From NCBI GenBank assembly GCA_013214705.1, contig JABSRZ010000017.1, positions 1 through 39,859 on the forward strand: a DNA stretch of 39,859 nucleotides, in the 5' to 3' direction. This DNA is from Hyphomicrobiales bacterium (GTDB taxonomy: Bacteria; Pseudomonadota; Alphaproteobacteria; Rhizobiales; OSC116). The notes under the pieces were generated by a model that saw nothing but the letters and a program-made list of their open reading frames with translations, had not been told where the DNA came from and did not search any database. Both the position numbers and the translations under genes were made by a program. Of the stretch, positions 1 to 8,375 are shown piece after piece (the stretch's first letter is position 1; each line of letters starts with the position of its first letter).

Positions 1-830
1 CTACCAGCAAGCCGGTCGGTTTCGTCTTTTTCTATACTGGCTGTCGTTATATACAATGTGCTCAGTTCTGGACCACCGAAACAACATGTCGTGATATTTT
101 TGACCGGCATTTCGATGATTCTATCCACCGCCCCATTAGGCGCTATTCGCACAATGCATCCACCAAAAAACCGGCAATTCCAGATATATCCATCTTTGTC
201 GATTGCCGAACCGTCTGGATATCCACGCTCAAACCCAGCAAAATGGAGCTCACTTGGCCCGATATCACCAGTGGTAGAATTATAGGGGTAAGCCCGAATT
301 TCATTGGCCAGCGTATCACCAAAATAAAAGGTTTTACCATCAGGTGCCCAACAAAGCGTGTTGGAAATATCAATATTGTTTTCAAATTCTTCCAACTCAC
401 CGCCAAAGCGATAGCGATACAGCTTGCCCTTTTTTTCGGCCACCTCCAACCCTTCGCCGTTAGGGCCAACATTATTGCCCATGGACCCAACCCAAAAGTT
501 ACCCAACGGGTCAGTTCGCCCATCATTAAAACGAGTGGCTAAAGCATCGGGGATGGTCACACCCAAATCTTCGCGTGCGTCTGTGGCAGGTGTGAAAAAT
601 ATCAACTTAGACCCGAGCACAACAAGCAGTTTGCCGTCAATATCAGTTAAAGAAAGAGCAACCACAGGTTCGCCAAATAAGTGGGTGATAACAGCGCCCG
701 TTACAATGTCCATCTGATGCAATAGAAAGCGATTTATGTCGACCCAGTAAATGCGATCTTCATCTGCCGACCATGTTGCAGCTTCACCACAAATGTCGCC
801 GGTTGGAGCAATGCATTTAATATTATCCAA
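1..830 (-). CDS. SMP-30/gluconolactonase family lactonase, 3' end cut by window edge
   Basis: About 276 codons are visible, running off the left edge without a stop; the family is usually near 290 residues, so only the last few are missing. It would be a cytoplasmic calcium-dependent six-bladed beta-propeller that opens a sugar lactone to the aldonic acid. Family motifs seen: GEAATWSADEDRIYWVDI near the N-terminus (GE is a metal-ligand position), FNDGRTDPLGNFWVGSM near residue 100, NGLCW-like SNTLCWAPDGKTFYFGDT in the middle and GYPDGSAIDKDGYIWNC later. I place the start at a TTG (830), because AGGAG lies about 8 nt upstream and no ATG is near; it begins 10 nt after the permease stop. It is the last visible gene of the leftward ABC operon. 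Its lactone substrate would be produced by an SDR such as the one at 8376-9152. The family call is firm; the substrate is unknown. Confidence 0.88.
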   Translation of the reverse strand, partial: MDNIKCIAPTGDICGEAATWSADEDRIYWVDINRFLLHQMDIVTGAVITHLFGEPVVALSLTDIDGKLLVVLGSKLIFFTPATDAREDLGVTIPDALATRFNDGRTDPLGNFWVGSMGNNVGPNGEGLEVAEKKGKLYRYRFGGELEEFENNIDISNTLCWAPDGKTFYFGDTLANEIRAYPYNSTTGDIGPSELHFAGFERGYPDGSAIDKDGYIWNCRFFGGCIVRIAPNGAVDRIIEMPVKNITTCCFGGPELSTLYITTASIEKDETDRLAG

Positions 831-840
831 TTGATTTCTC

Positions 841-1800
841 CTATGCTTTGACTTTTCTATCCAGTGCATGGTTCATCCAAACAGCTCCAATAATCAACCC
901 GCCTCGAACCACATATTGCCAGTATTCGCTGACATTCATCAGCGTCATTCCGTTGACGATCACACCAAGAAACAGGACCCCGATTAGAGTACCTCGAACC
1001 GTGCCTTTGCCGCCAAACAAACTGGTACCACCAATAATTACCGCACTAATGACATCCAGTTCCCACCCCCTCGCAGCGGAGGCACTGCCAGATAAAATCT
1101 GACTGGCAATTAAGACACCGGCAATTGCGGTGAAAACACCTGTAAGACCTAGTGCAAGCGTTTTGGTTTTCCAAACATCAATGCCAGATAGCCGCGCAGC
1201 TTCCAAATTGCCACCCACCGCATAAAGGGAACGACCAAAACTGGTATAATTCATCAAAAAATACACCAATGCAAATAAGGTGATGAATATATATACAGGG
1301 AACGGAATGCCAAAAAGATATCCAGAACCTAAAAAGTTAAACTCGTATGGGAAACTTGTGATCGGAAAACCATCGGTAATGAGATTCGCCGCGCCAGATA
1401 GGACAGTGAGCAACCCCAAAGTTGTGATGAAAGTTGGCATATTAAAATGTTGACGTAGCTTGCCAGTTAACACGCCAATTCCGAATAATATTGCCATTGC
1501 GGTTAATGCACCCATTGTTATGGCAAAAAACGGCCCGGTAACATCGACTAATTCACGTGTGATCCAAGCTGTAACACACCCGGAAAACGCGACACCAGAA
1601 CCGATAGACAGGTCAATCTCACCAGAGACAATAATCATTGTCATACCAAAGGCGATAATTCCCTGCATGGTAATGTTGCGTAAAACATTCAATTGGTTGT
1701 TTACGGTCGCAAATCCCGGGGCTGCAAACACCAGAAAAATAAACATGACGATGAGGATGATTTCCATCGGGTGGCGTCGGAAAAACTGGGTGATTTGCAT
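841..1800 (-). CDS. Sugar ABC transporter permease (RbsC type)
   Basis: A 319-residue hydrophobic protein of the BPD_transp_2 (RbsC/XylH/MglC) family, forming the inner-membrane channel of a monosaccharide importer. Many membrane helices are visible, starting with a segment at about residues 12-31. The family hallmarks are MIIVSGEIDLSIGSG at about 57-71 and the cytoplasmic ATPase-contact region GWELDVISAVIIGGTSLFGG near 240-260. The start ATG shares one base with the stop of the upstream ATPase gene (TAATG), so the two are translationally coupled. Length is normal for the family. Nothing in the sequence identifies the sugar; the neighbouring catabolic genes suggest a deoxy-sugar or aldonate-type substrate. 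Confidence 0.93.
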   Translation of the reverse strand: MQITQFFRRHPMEIILIVMFIFLVFAAPGFATVNNQLNVLRNITMQGIIAFGMTMIIVSGEIDLSIGSGVAFSGCVTAWITRELVDVTGPFFAITMGALTAMAILFGIGVLTGKLRQHFNMPTFITTLGLLTVLSGAANLITDGFPITSFPYEFNFLGSGYLFGIPFPVYIFITLFALVYFLMNYTSFGRSLYAVGGNLEAARLSGIDVWKTKTLALGLTGVFTAIAGVLIASQILSGSASAARGWELDVISAVIIGGTSLFGGKGTVRGTLIGVLFLGVIVNGMTLMNVSEYWQYVVRGGLIIGAVWMNHALDRKVKA

Positions 1801-3302
1801 TATAATCCCTCCATGCAGGCGGTGTAAAGTTCTGTTAATGTGGTTTGACTCGGGTCTAATTCGCCTATCATGCGGCCTTCTCTCATAATTAGGATGCGGT
1901 CACAAACCTCGAGCATTTCTTCTAATTCTGTCGAAACAAAAATTGATGAAAGGCCCTTTTCGGCTTGGTCCCATATAATTTTAAATATCTGTTGTTTAGC
2001 CTGAACATCAACACCACGGCTGGGTTCGTCAAAAAACATAATTTTTGGGTTGGTATTCATCCAATTGCCAAACACAACCTTCTGCTGATTGCCACCAGAC
2101 AAACTACTGACCGGATCTTCAGCGCTATCGATTTTGATATGAAGATTGTCGACTTGTTTTATAACCCCAGGCCTCTCTGCCGCCTTAGTAATGATGCCGA
2201 GCGGCGCATTTTGCCGCAAGCTGGCCATCGATAAATTGTTGTGAATTGAATGTGCCTGAACCAGACCGACCTCTTTGCGGTTTTCAGGCGTGTAGCCCAA
2301 GCCAATCTCGGTCATATATTGCGGATCAGGGTCTTTAATTTTCTGCCCATCGACGATTATTTCGCCGCTATCAAATGGATCGGCCCCAAAAATAGACCGT
2401 AAAACTTCTGTCCGCCCTGCGCCTAGCATGCCGGCGATGCCCAACACCTCACCTTTAAACAGCTCAAAACTGACGTCTTCATATGCAGGTTTACGGCTTA
2501 AGCCTTGTACTTTCAATATTGCATTATTCGGATCGGCTTGGCTTACTCGTTCGGCAGGGCGATTGTGGGCCACATTTCCGAACATCATATCGACAATGTC
2601 ACTATTTGTAGTTTCAGCCATTTCGACAGTGCCTATATGCTTACCATCTCGAAGCACCGTCACGGTGTCGGCAATTTCGGCCAATTCTGACATTCGGTGA
2701 GAAATATACATCATTGTTGTGCCTTGCTTGCGTAATCGACGTAGCAAACGAAATAACATTTCAACCTCTTTACTAGCAAGGGCACTGGTTGGCTCATCTA
2801 ACAATAACAAAGATGGGTTGAAGCTCATAGCCTTGGCAATTTCAACGGTTTGTTGCTGCCCAACACTTAGAGAGCTGATAATTGCATCTGGGCCGATTTC
2901 AAGTTTCATATCTTCTAATAATATTTTGGTTTTGGTCCTTGCCGATGTCCAATCAATTTTTGAAATACCCAAAAAATGTGATTTAGGCATGCGGCCCAAA
3001 TAAATATTTTCAGCCACCGAAAGTTCGGGAACAAGGCTCAATTCTTGATGAACAGTAACAACATTTGCATTAAGTGCATCAGCAGGAGATGAAAAATGCA
3101 TGTCTTTGCCATTCAAACTCATTTGACCACTGGTTGGCTGTACCACACCCGCGAGTACATTCACTAAAGTCGATTTGCCAGACCCATTTTTGCCCATCAA
3201 CGCATGTATGCGCGATTTTTCGAACCGATGGGTGAATTTATCAAGTGCAACAACGTTTCCATATACTTTGGTCAAACCTTGTGTTTCAACAATTGCGCTC
3301 AT
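1800..3302 (-). CDS. Sugar ABC transporter ATP-binding protein, double ABC domain (RbsA/MglA type)
   Basis: A 500-residue fused two-domain ATPase that powers the adjacent permease. Domain 1 has a canonical Walker A (GKNGSGKST, about 37-45), the signature LSVGQQQ and Walker B LLLLDEP. Domain 2 has the degenerate Walker A typical of this family (GMLGAGRTE), the signature LSGGNQQ and IMFFDEPSRGVDV. The unequal pair of sites is normal for RbsA, MglA and XylG, so one site is expected to do most of the hydrolysis. It follows the binding-protein gene after 62 nt that hold a strong hairpin and overlaps the permease by one base. The substrate cannot be read from the ATPase. Confidence 0.94.
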   Translation of the reverse strand: MSAIVETQGLTKVYGNVVALDKFTHRFEKSRIHALMGKNGSGKSTLVNVLAGVVQPTSGQMSLNGKDMHFSSPADALNANVVTVHQELSLVPELSVAENIYLGRMPKSHFLGISKIDWTSARTKTKILLEDMKLEIGPDAIISSLSVGQQQTVEIAKAMSFNPSLLLLDEPTSALASKEVEMLFRLLRRLRKQGTTMMYISHRMSELAEIADTVTVLRDGKHIGTVEMAETTNSDIVDMMFGNVAHNRPAERVSQADPNNAILKVQGLSRKPAYEDVSFELFKGEVLGIAGMLGAGRTEVLRSIFGADPFDSGEIIVDGQKIKDPDPQYMTEIGLGYTPENRKEVGLVQAHSIHNNLSMASLRQNAPLGIITKAAERPGVIKQVDNLHIKIDSAEDPVSSLSGGNQQKVVFGNWMNTNPKIMFFDEPSRGVDVQAKQQIFKIIWDQAEKGLSSIFVSTELEEMLEVCDRILIMREGRMIGELDPSQTTLTELYTACMEGL

Positions 3303-3323
3303 TAGGAATTCCTATGTAAAATT

Positions 3324-3351
3324 GTGCGGGGCGAAATAATCCGCCCCGCAC
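3324..3351 (-). terminator. Intercistronic hairpin between binding-protein and ATPase genes
   Basis: A perfect 10-bp stem (gtgcggggcg / cgccccgcac) with an 8-nt loop, nearly all G-C, sits in the 62-nt gap after the binding-protein stop. On the leftward transcript it is followed by AATTTT, a weak U-run. It probably acts as a partial terminator or mRNA-stabilising hairpin that keeps the binding protein more abundant than the membrane components, as in other periplasmic-binding-protein operons. Confidence 0.7.
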
Positions 3352-3364
3352 TTTACTAGTTTGG

Positions 3365-4330
3365 TTACAGTGACTTCAAGTATTCGAGGAAGTCCTGTGC
3401 AGCGGACTGATCATTTCGTGATATACCAAGCACAGGAACGATTACAGTTTTCTCAACTGTCTCACCCTTTGCTGCGGCAATCGCGGCTTGAACGGCCATT
3501 TGTCCCATAACGTATGGTTGCTGCGCAGTTATCGCCTGAAGAACATTGTCTCCATCTAGTATAAATCCGACTAATTGTTCGGTACCATCAATACCGAAAA
3601 CAAAAATCTCGCCGGCTTTACCTGCATTTCGCACCGCCTGGACGGCACCAACTGTACCACCTTCATTGGCAGCATAGATAATGTTGATATTTGGGTTAGC
3701 CGTGATGATGTCACCGGCAACCTGAATGGCTTTTTCAGCTAACCAAGCATCTTGCTGGCTAACGACTTCCAACGTACCACCTTTTTCGGCTTCTTCAAGG
3801 AAGCCATTGACGCGATCGCCCGAAATTTCTGGCAACAAGGCTTTGAACCCAAGCGTAGCCACAATAGCTTTACCACCCAGTTCATTTTTAATGAATTCGG
3901 CTGCTAGTTGGCCAGTTGAATTACCCAAATCACGTTGAGCTGAGTTCAAATAGCTTACTGGAATAGAAGCATCATCAATTGTTGAATTGTAAGTTACAAT
4001 TAGAATACCAGCATCGCTAGCACGTTTCAATGCAGGTATAGATGCTACTTTTGAAACCGGAGAAATTACAATCGCATCTACACCGCGTGCGATATAAGTG
4101 TCGATCAGGCTAATTTCTTTTTCTGGTTTACTTTCTGAGTTGCCCTCGAGTAAAGTAACACCGGCTTCATCAGCAGCGGAGTTCATGCCCATTTGAATGG
4201 TGCGGAAAAATTGATCTTGCTGGAACACAATACTCGCAATTGTCAGCTCTGCGGCCAATGCCGTAGTTGCAAAACAACCAGTAACCATTGCGGCCACTGC
4301 AATTCTCGAAATTTTTTTACTTAATTTCAT
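3365..4330 (-). CDS. Periplasmic sugar-binding protein of ABC transporter (RbsB type)
   Basis: A 321-residue Peripla_BP_4 (RbsB-like) protein. The first 26 residues form a signal peptide (lysine-rich start, hydrophobic core, ATTALA before the likely cut ahead of AELTIA). The mature part shows the family pattern: an ERTI-like opening strand, DTYIARGVDAIVISPVS near 75-90, and GEIFVFGIDGTEQL near 238-252, where the Asp usually binds sugar hydroxyls. It captures the sugar in the periplasm for the ATPase and permease downstream. The start is supported by AGAGGA about 9 nt upstream. It follows gntR after 104 nt, so it may be co-transcribed with the regulator or have its own promoter. The ligand is unknown. 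Confidence 0.92.
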   Translation of the reverse strand: MKLSKKISRIAVAAMVTGCFATTALAAELTIASIVFQQDQFFRTIQMGMNSAADEAGVTLLEGNSESKPEKEISLIDTYIARGVDAIVISPVSKVASIPALKRASDAGILIVTYNSTIDDASIPVSYLNSAQRDLGNSTGQLAAEFIKNELGGKAIVATLGFKALLPEISGDRVNGFLEEAEKGGTLEVVSQQDAWLAEKAIQVAGDIITANPNINIIYAANEGGTVGAVQAVRNAGKAGEIFVFGIDGTEQLVGFILDGDNVLQAITAQQPYVMGQMAVQAAIAAAKGETVEKTVIVPVLGISRNDQSAAQDFLEYLKSL

Positions 4331-4344
4331 TATTCAGTCCTCTT

Positions 4345-4355
4345 TTGTAAAACCT
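4345..4355 (-). promoter_or_regulatory. Weak candidate GntR/FCD operator in the binding-protein leader
   Basis: TTGTAAAACCT matches five of the six fixed positions of the FadR-subfamily pattern TNGTNNNACNA and lies 15 nt before the binding-protein start. It is much weaker than the three sites beyond gntR and could be chance. Confidence 0.25.
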
Positions 4356-4434
4356 GGCCTTTTACCAGTTTGTTTTAATGCCCGACAGGTTATTCCGCCG
4401 GTGTCACTTCCTCGAATTTTAACTGGGGTCACAA

Positions 4435-5145
4435 TTATTTTTCGCCACTTGCCCCATCGATATAGCGAAGTCCTTGATCCATATGTTCAGACACCTGATA
4501 TTGGAATGCCAAACGGTCGCGGCGATGCAATGCATCAAGTATGCGGCTGTGTTGTTCGTAAGTTTTTTCCAAGCCATCGGTATGCTTGCCTGTCTCCATC
4601 AGACGAGTGATGATCGGCATCATGGTGTTGTAGATGGACAAAACCGTTTCGTTGCCTGCTATACGTAACAAAGTGGAATGAAATTCAAAATCAAGTTTGC
4701 CAGCTTCTTCCGCAGATTTCGCGTGAAGAATTGCGCTGTTAATCCGTGTCAACTCGCCTAAATCTGTATCTGTAACTCGGGAAAACAACTGGTCTACGGA
4801 GCCAACTTCTATCAGCCGGCGAAACCCTTGTATGTCTTTGAAGGTTTCGGATGAAATAGTTAGTTGAAAGGAAAACAAGTCAAGAACCGCATCCATATGA
4901 CGATTAACAATAACCGCACCAACTTTTGGACGCACGTCAACAACCCCATATGCCTTTAATATACGAATTGCTTCGCGCACTGTATTTCGGGCAGAATCAT
5001 ACATTTCACCCAATTCACGTTCGCTTGGCAAACTGTCACCCAGCCCTAATTGATTTTCTTGAATATAAGATTTAATCTGCTGCACCAGCACATCGACAGC
5101 ACTGCCGTCGGTAGTTTTTTTTACTTTTGCATCACGTTTAATCAT
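4435..5145 (-). CDS. GntR-family transcriptional regulator, FadR/FCD subfamily
   Basis: 236 residues. Residues about 15-80 form a GntR winged helix-turn-helix (LPSERELGEMYDSARNTVREA is the recognition region), and about 95-225 form an all-helical FCD ligand-binding domain. The FCD metal-site pattern is visible as DFEFHSTLLRIAGN, a His in EQHSRILDAL and a His in VSEHMDQ. Regulators of this type bind small organic acids, often a sugar acid or its 2-keto-3-deoxy product, and repress the adjacent catabolic genes. It sits between the leftward transporter operon and the rightward catabolic operon. One matching operator lies 14 nt upstream of its own start and two more upstream of uxuA, so it probably represses both directions and itself. 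The inducer is unknown. Confidence 0.92.
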   Translation of the reverse strand: MIKRDAKVKKTTDGSAVDVLVQQIKSYIQENQLGLGDSLPSERELGEMYDSARNTVREAIRILKAYGVVDVRPKVGAVIVNRHMDAVLDLFSFQLTISSETFKDIQGFRRLIEVGSVDQLFSRVTDTDLGELTRINSAILHAKSAEEAGKLDFEFHSTLLRIAGNETVLSIYNTMMPIITRLMETGKHTDGLEKTYEQHSRILDALHRRDRLAFQYQVSEHMDQGLRYIDGASGEK

Positions 5146-5158
5146 CTAAACATCCTAT

Positions 5159-5169
5159 TTGTTGAACCA
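5159..5169 (-). promoter_or_regulatory. GntR/FCD operator at the gntR promoter
   Basis: TTGTTGAACCA fits the FadR-subfamily consensus TNGTNNNACNA at all six fixed positions. On the leftward strand a -10-like TACAAT lies just upstream (5177-5182), so the site would cover the start of the gntR transcript, fitting autorepression. The same 11-mer recurs exactly at 5321-5331. Confidence 0.65.
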
Positions 5170-5298
5170 GATAAGAATTGTATATAAATGACACATAAGC
5201 AAGAAATATTTTTACTAATTTATTTACTTTCTAATATCAATTAGTTACCTCTGAATATCTAATTTTTAACCGATAGTTAAACACAGTTATCCTTAATC

Positions 5299-5331
5299 TG
5301 GTACAACGAATAACTTGCTTTTGTTGAACCA
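5299..5331 (+). promoter_or_regulatory. Pair of GntR/FCD operators upstream of the catabolic operon
   Basis: Two 11-bp sites, TGGTACAACGA (5299-5309) and TTGTTGAACCA (5321-5331), both fit TNGTNNNACNA at every fixed position. Their centres are 22 bp apart, about two helical turns, so dimers would sit on the same face of the DNA. They lie 41-74 nt before the uxuA start, where binding would block transcription. The second is identical to the site at the gntR promoter. Confidence 0.7.
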
Positions 5332-5372
5332 GTGTGGCTAATCTATTGAAAATTAGCCGAGGAATTACAAAT

Positions 5373-6551
5373 ATGCTTCAATCTTGGAGATGGTATGGCC
5401 CAAATGATCCTGTATTGTTGGACCACATACGACAAGCAGGTGCTACTGATATTGTAACCGCCATGCACGAAAACTATGATGGACAAACTTGGAGCTATGA
5501 AAGCATTGTTGAGCGACGCGACCTCATCAAGGAAGCCGGTTTAAAATGGTCAACTGTTGAAAGCATTCCAGTAGCACAGGCTATTAAGCTTACAGGTAGT
5601 GGTGCTGTTGCCGAAATTAAAGCCTATAAGCAAACAATGCGTAACCTCGCGAAGGCAGGAATTTGGGTAATTTGTTATAATTTTATGCCGGTTGTTGATT
5701 GGACGCGCACAGACTTGCGTTTTGTTACCCCCACTGGCGGCTTAGCGCTACGTTTCGACGCGATAGACTTTGCGGCCTATGATATTTTCATATTGGAGCG
5801 TTTAGCTGCTAGCGATAGCTACACTGACGCTGTCGTTAAAGAGGCAAAAGCGCGTCACGGCTTGATGACGGATGCAGAAATTATTACCCTTGAATCCAAT
5901 ATTATTTCTGGATTACCCGGATCGGAACTCAACCACACTCGTGCCGGTGTCCGTGCGGCGATTTCAGAGTATGATGGCATTGGACATGCCGAGTTGCGAG
6001 ATAACCTGATCGCCTTTCAAAATGAAATTATACCGCTAGCAGAAGAACTGGGGTTGCGAATGTGCATCCACCCTGATGACCCGCCATTTTCGTTATTCGG
6101 CCTGCCGCGTGTTGTCAGCACAATTGATGATTACCGCGCCATGTTCAAGGCGGTGCCGTCGTTGGCAAATGGGGTGACGTTCTGTGTCGGTTCTTTGGGT
6201 TCACGCGCAGACAATGATCTTGCGGCAATGGTTAAAGAGTTAGCCCCCCGCATACATTTTGCTCATTTACGCAGCGTATTGCGTGATGCCATTGGCGGTT
6301 TTTATGAATCCGATCATTTAGAAGGTTCATCTAGTATGATCGAAATTGTTGATCTTCTCCAGACAGAAGAAAGACGACGTCAAGACCAAGGCCGGTCAGA
6401 CCGCGAAATCCCAATGCGCCCCGATCATGGTCATTTATTGCTAGATGATGTCGATAAGAAAACTAACACCGGATATTCTGCCATTGGTCGCTTAAAAGGT
6501 TTGGCCGAATTACGTGGCGTGATGGCCGCACTGGATTACAAACATGATTGA
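5373..6551 (+). CDS. uxuA: Mannonate dehydratase family protein (UxuA)
   Basis: Taken from the ATG at 5373 this is 392 residues, normal for UxuA. That start gives the family N-terminus (WRWYGPNDPV) and has GAGG 9 nt upstream; an in-frame GTG at 5334 falls against the operator and is unlikely. UxuA is a metal-dependent TIM-barrel enzyme that removes water from D-mannonate to give 2-keto-3-deoxygluconate. Motifs: CYNFMPVVDWTRTDL (about 101-115), HPDDPP (233-238), FCVGSLGSR (270-278), HFAHLR (295-300) and RPDHGH (349-354), which carry the metal and catalytic residues. Its usual partners (uxaC, uxuB, KDG kinase) are absent from the window; the downstream genes oxidise and split a diketo acid instead. 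The true substrate may therefore be a 6-deoxy or other aldonate. The stop overlaps the next start by 8 nt. Confidence 0.9.
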   Translation: MLQSWRWYGPNDPVLLDHIRQAGATDIVTAMHENYDGQTWSYESIVERRDLIKEAGLKWSTVESIPVAQAIKLTGSGAVAEIKAYKQTMRNLAKAGIWVICYNFMPVVDWTRTDLRFVTPTGGLALRFDAIDFAAYDIFILERLAASDSYTDAVVKEAKARHGLMTDAEIITLESNIISGLPGSELNHTRAGVRAAISEYDGIGHAELRDNLIAFQNEIIPLAEELGLRMCIHPDDPPFSLFGLPRVVSTIDDYRAMFKAVPSLANGVTFCVGSLGSRADNDLAAMVKELAPRIHFAHLRSVLRDAIGGFYESDHLEGSSSMIEIVDLLQTEERRRQDQGRSDREIPMRPDHGHLLLDDVDKKTNTGYSAIGRLKGLAELRGVMAALDYKHD

Positions 6552-7302
6552 TCTAAAAAACAAACAGATATTTGCAACCGCAGCCGCAGCGGGCATTGGC
6601 CGTGCTGTTGTTTGGCGACTATTAGAAGGTGGGGCGCGAGTGGTCGCGACCGATCTGGATGGTAAGGCGCTCGAACAATTGCAATATGATGTCGAAAAAG
6701 CTGGCTTCGGCCAATTGTTAAGCACACGTATAGTGGATGCGACCGATAGCAAAGCGTTAGATGGTTGCGCTGCTGATTTCCCAACATGTAACGGCCTCTA
6801 CAATGGCGTAGGTTGGGTTCATGAAGGCACCTTAGAAACAACCAACCGTGCCGATTGGGATCGTTCTTGGGCTATAAATGTCACCAGTATGATGGAATGT
6901 TGCCAAGCGTTTTTGCCCAATATGCTGGCCAATGGTTCTGGGTCGATTGTCAATGTCTCTTCTGTTGCGTCATCGCAAAAGGCCATACCAAACCGTCTGG
7001 CATATTCTGTCACCAAAGCCGCTGTTTTGGGCCTCACCAAATCGATCGCGGCCGATTATGTTGGGCAAGGAATTCGCGTGAACGCGATTTGCCCAGGCAC
7101 GGTTGAAAGCCCTAGCCTGCACCAACGAATTAGCGCAGCACCCGACCCAAAAGCTGCATTGCAAAATTTTATCGCTCGACAACCAATTGGTCGTTTAGGT
7201 CAACCCGAAGAGATGGCCGAAATAGTGGCTTTTCTACTCTCAGATTCAGCCGCTTATGTAACCGGAACAAATTTTGTTCTGGATGGCGGCATCACAATGT
7301 AA
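6544..7302 (+). CDS. SDR dehydrogenase, resembling 2-keto-3-deoxy-L-fuconate dehydrogenase (DHRS6-like)
   Basis: 252 residues, classical short-chain dehydrogenase. The nucleotide loop reads TAAAAGIG (12-19), with Ala in place of the usual first Gly, as in the DHRS6/2-keto-3-deoxyfuconate dehydrogenase branch. Asp37 at the end of the second strand suggests NAD+. The catalytic set is Asn112, Ser139 or Ser140, Tyr154 and Lys158. The block GIRVNAICPGTVESPSL and the ending AYVTGTNFVLDGG also follow that branch. The likely reaction is oxidation of a 2-keto-3-deoxy sugar acid at C4 to a 2,4-diketo acid, the substrate of the FAH-type hydrolase in the same operon. It overlaps uxuA by 8 nt. The branch assignment is by recall, not by a tree. 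Confidence 0.85.
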   Translation: MIDLKNKQIFATAAAAGIGRAVVWRLLEGGARVVATDLDGKALEQLQYDVEKAGFGQLLSTRIVDATDSKALDGCAADFPTCNGLYNGVGWVHEGTLETTNRADWDRSWAINVTSMMECCQAFLPNMLANGSGSIVNVSSVASSQKAIPNRLAYSVTKAAVLGLTKSIAADYVGQGIRVNAICPGTVESPSLHQRISAAPDPKAALQNFIARQPIGRLGQPEEMAEIVAFLLSDSAAYVTGTNFVLDGGITM

Positions 7303-7313
7303 GGAATAGTTTA

Positions 7314-8366
7314 ATGAAAATTGGTCTAGGTTTATACCGACAAATGTTGAATGATAGGCACTATCAATTTGCCCAACAATTGGGCGTCACCCATGTCGTT
7401 GCCCATTTGGAAGACTATTTTTCCGCAACCCCCCAATTGGCGGATACAAGCGACACCAGTTGGGGTGCGAGTGTTGGTGATGACTGGACTGAACAAACAT
7501 TTCGAAAATTGATCGACGATCTAGCCCGATTTGATCTGAAGTTGGCGGCAATTGAAAATTTTTCTGTTCGTCATTGGCATGATATCCTGCTTGATGGCCC
7601 AAAACGCGACGAGCAAATGGCGCATTTAAAACGCATCATACGTGCTGCTGGTGCTGCTGGTGTGCCTTGCATCGGCTACAACTTCTCAGTGGTCGGAGTA
7701 TTTGGTTGGAAGCGAGGGCCATTCGCACGAGGTGGGGCAATGTCGGTCGGTTTTGACATATCAAAAATCGACGCAAACGAACCGATTCCCAAAGGTATGG
7801 TGTGGAATATGACCTATGCCGACCAAGTCGGGCCAGATGTCGAAAAACCGATCAGCCATGATCAAATTTGGCAGCGGTACACAAAGTTTCTTGCCGAACT
7901 TATTCCCGTTGCCGAAGAAGCGGGCGTTATTTTGGCCGCACATCCCGATGATCCACCGGTAGATAGGTTGCGTAATAGCGCCAAACTAATTAACAGTCAT
8001 GATGCCTATCGCCGCGCATTTGAAATCAATCCATCACCAAACAACAAAGCCGAATTGTGCTTGGGTTGCCTTCAGGAAATGAAAGATGGCGACATTTACG
8101 ATACAGTGGCTGAATTCGCCCGTAAAGACAGAATAGGATATATTCATTTTCGCAATGTAACGGGTAAAGTGCCAAAATATCAGGAAGTCTTTATCGATGA
8201 AGGCGATATTGATATGGCACGGATTATTAAAATATTGAAAGATAATGATTATCAGGGTGTATTAATACCTGACCATACACCAGAATTGGAATGTGACGCG
8301 CCTTGGCATGCCGGGAAAAGCTTTGCAGTGGGTTATATGAAGGCGCTGATCGCACAAGTGAAATAG
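7314..8366 (+). CDS. Divergent UxuA-like TIM-barrel protein (mannonate dehydratase superfamily)
   Basis: 350 residues, about 40 shorter than the UxuA at 5373-6551, and clearly related but divergent. Shared landmarks occur in the same order: GYNF (121-124), AAHPDDPP (208-215), LCLGCLQEM (248-256), GYIHFRNV (275-282) and IPDHTPE (318-324), where UxuA has RPDHGH. The N-terminal RWYGP is replaced by GLGLYRQML, and the region around 125-175 differs. The metal-binding frame therefore looks intact while the substrate pocket has changed. It may dehydrate a second aldonate epimer, or act as an epimerase or isomerase. It starts 12 nt after the preceding SDR gene. Fold and superfamily are secure; the activity is not known. 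Confidence 0.75.
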   Translation: MKIGLGLYRQMLNDRHYQFAQQLGVTHVVAHLEDYFSATPQLADTSDTSWGASVGDDWTEQTFRKLIDDLARFDLKLAAIENFSVRHWHDILLDGPKRDEQMAHLKRIIRAAGAAGVPCIGYNFSVVGVFGWKRGPFARGGAMSVGFDISKIDANEPIPKGMVWNMTYADQVGPDVEKPISHDQIWQRYTKFLAELIPVAEEAGVILAAHPDDPPVDRLRNSAKLINSHDAYRRAFEINPSPNNKAELCLGCLQEMKDGDIYDTVAEFARKDRIGYIHFRNVTGKVPKYQEVFIDEGDIDMARIIKILKDNDYQGVLIPDHTPELECDAPWHAGKSFAVGYMKALIAQVK

Positions 8367-8375
8367 GAGAAAACA

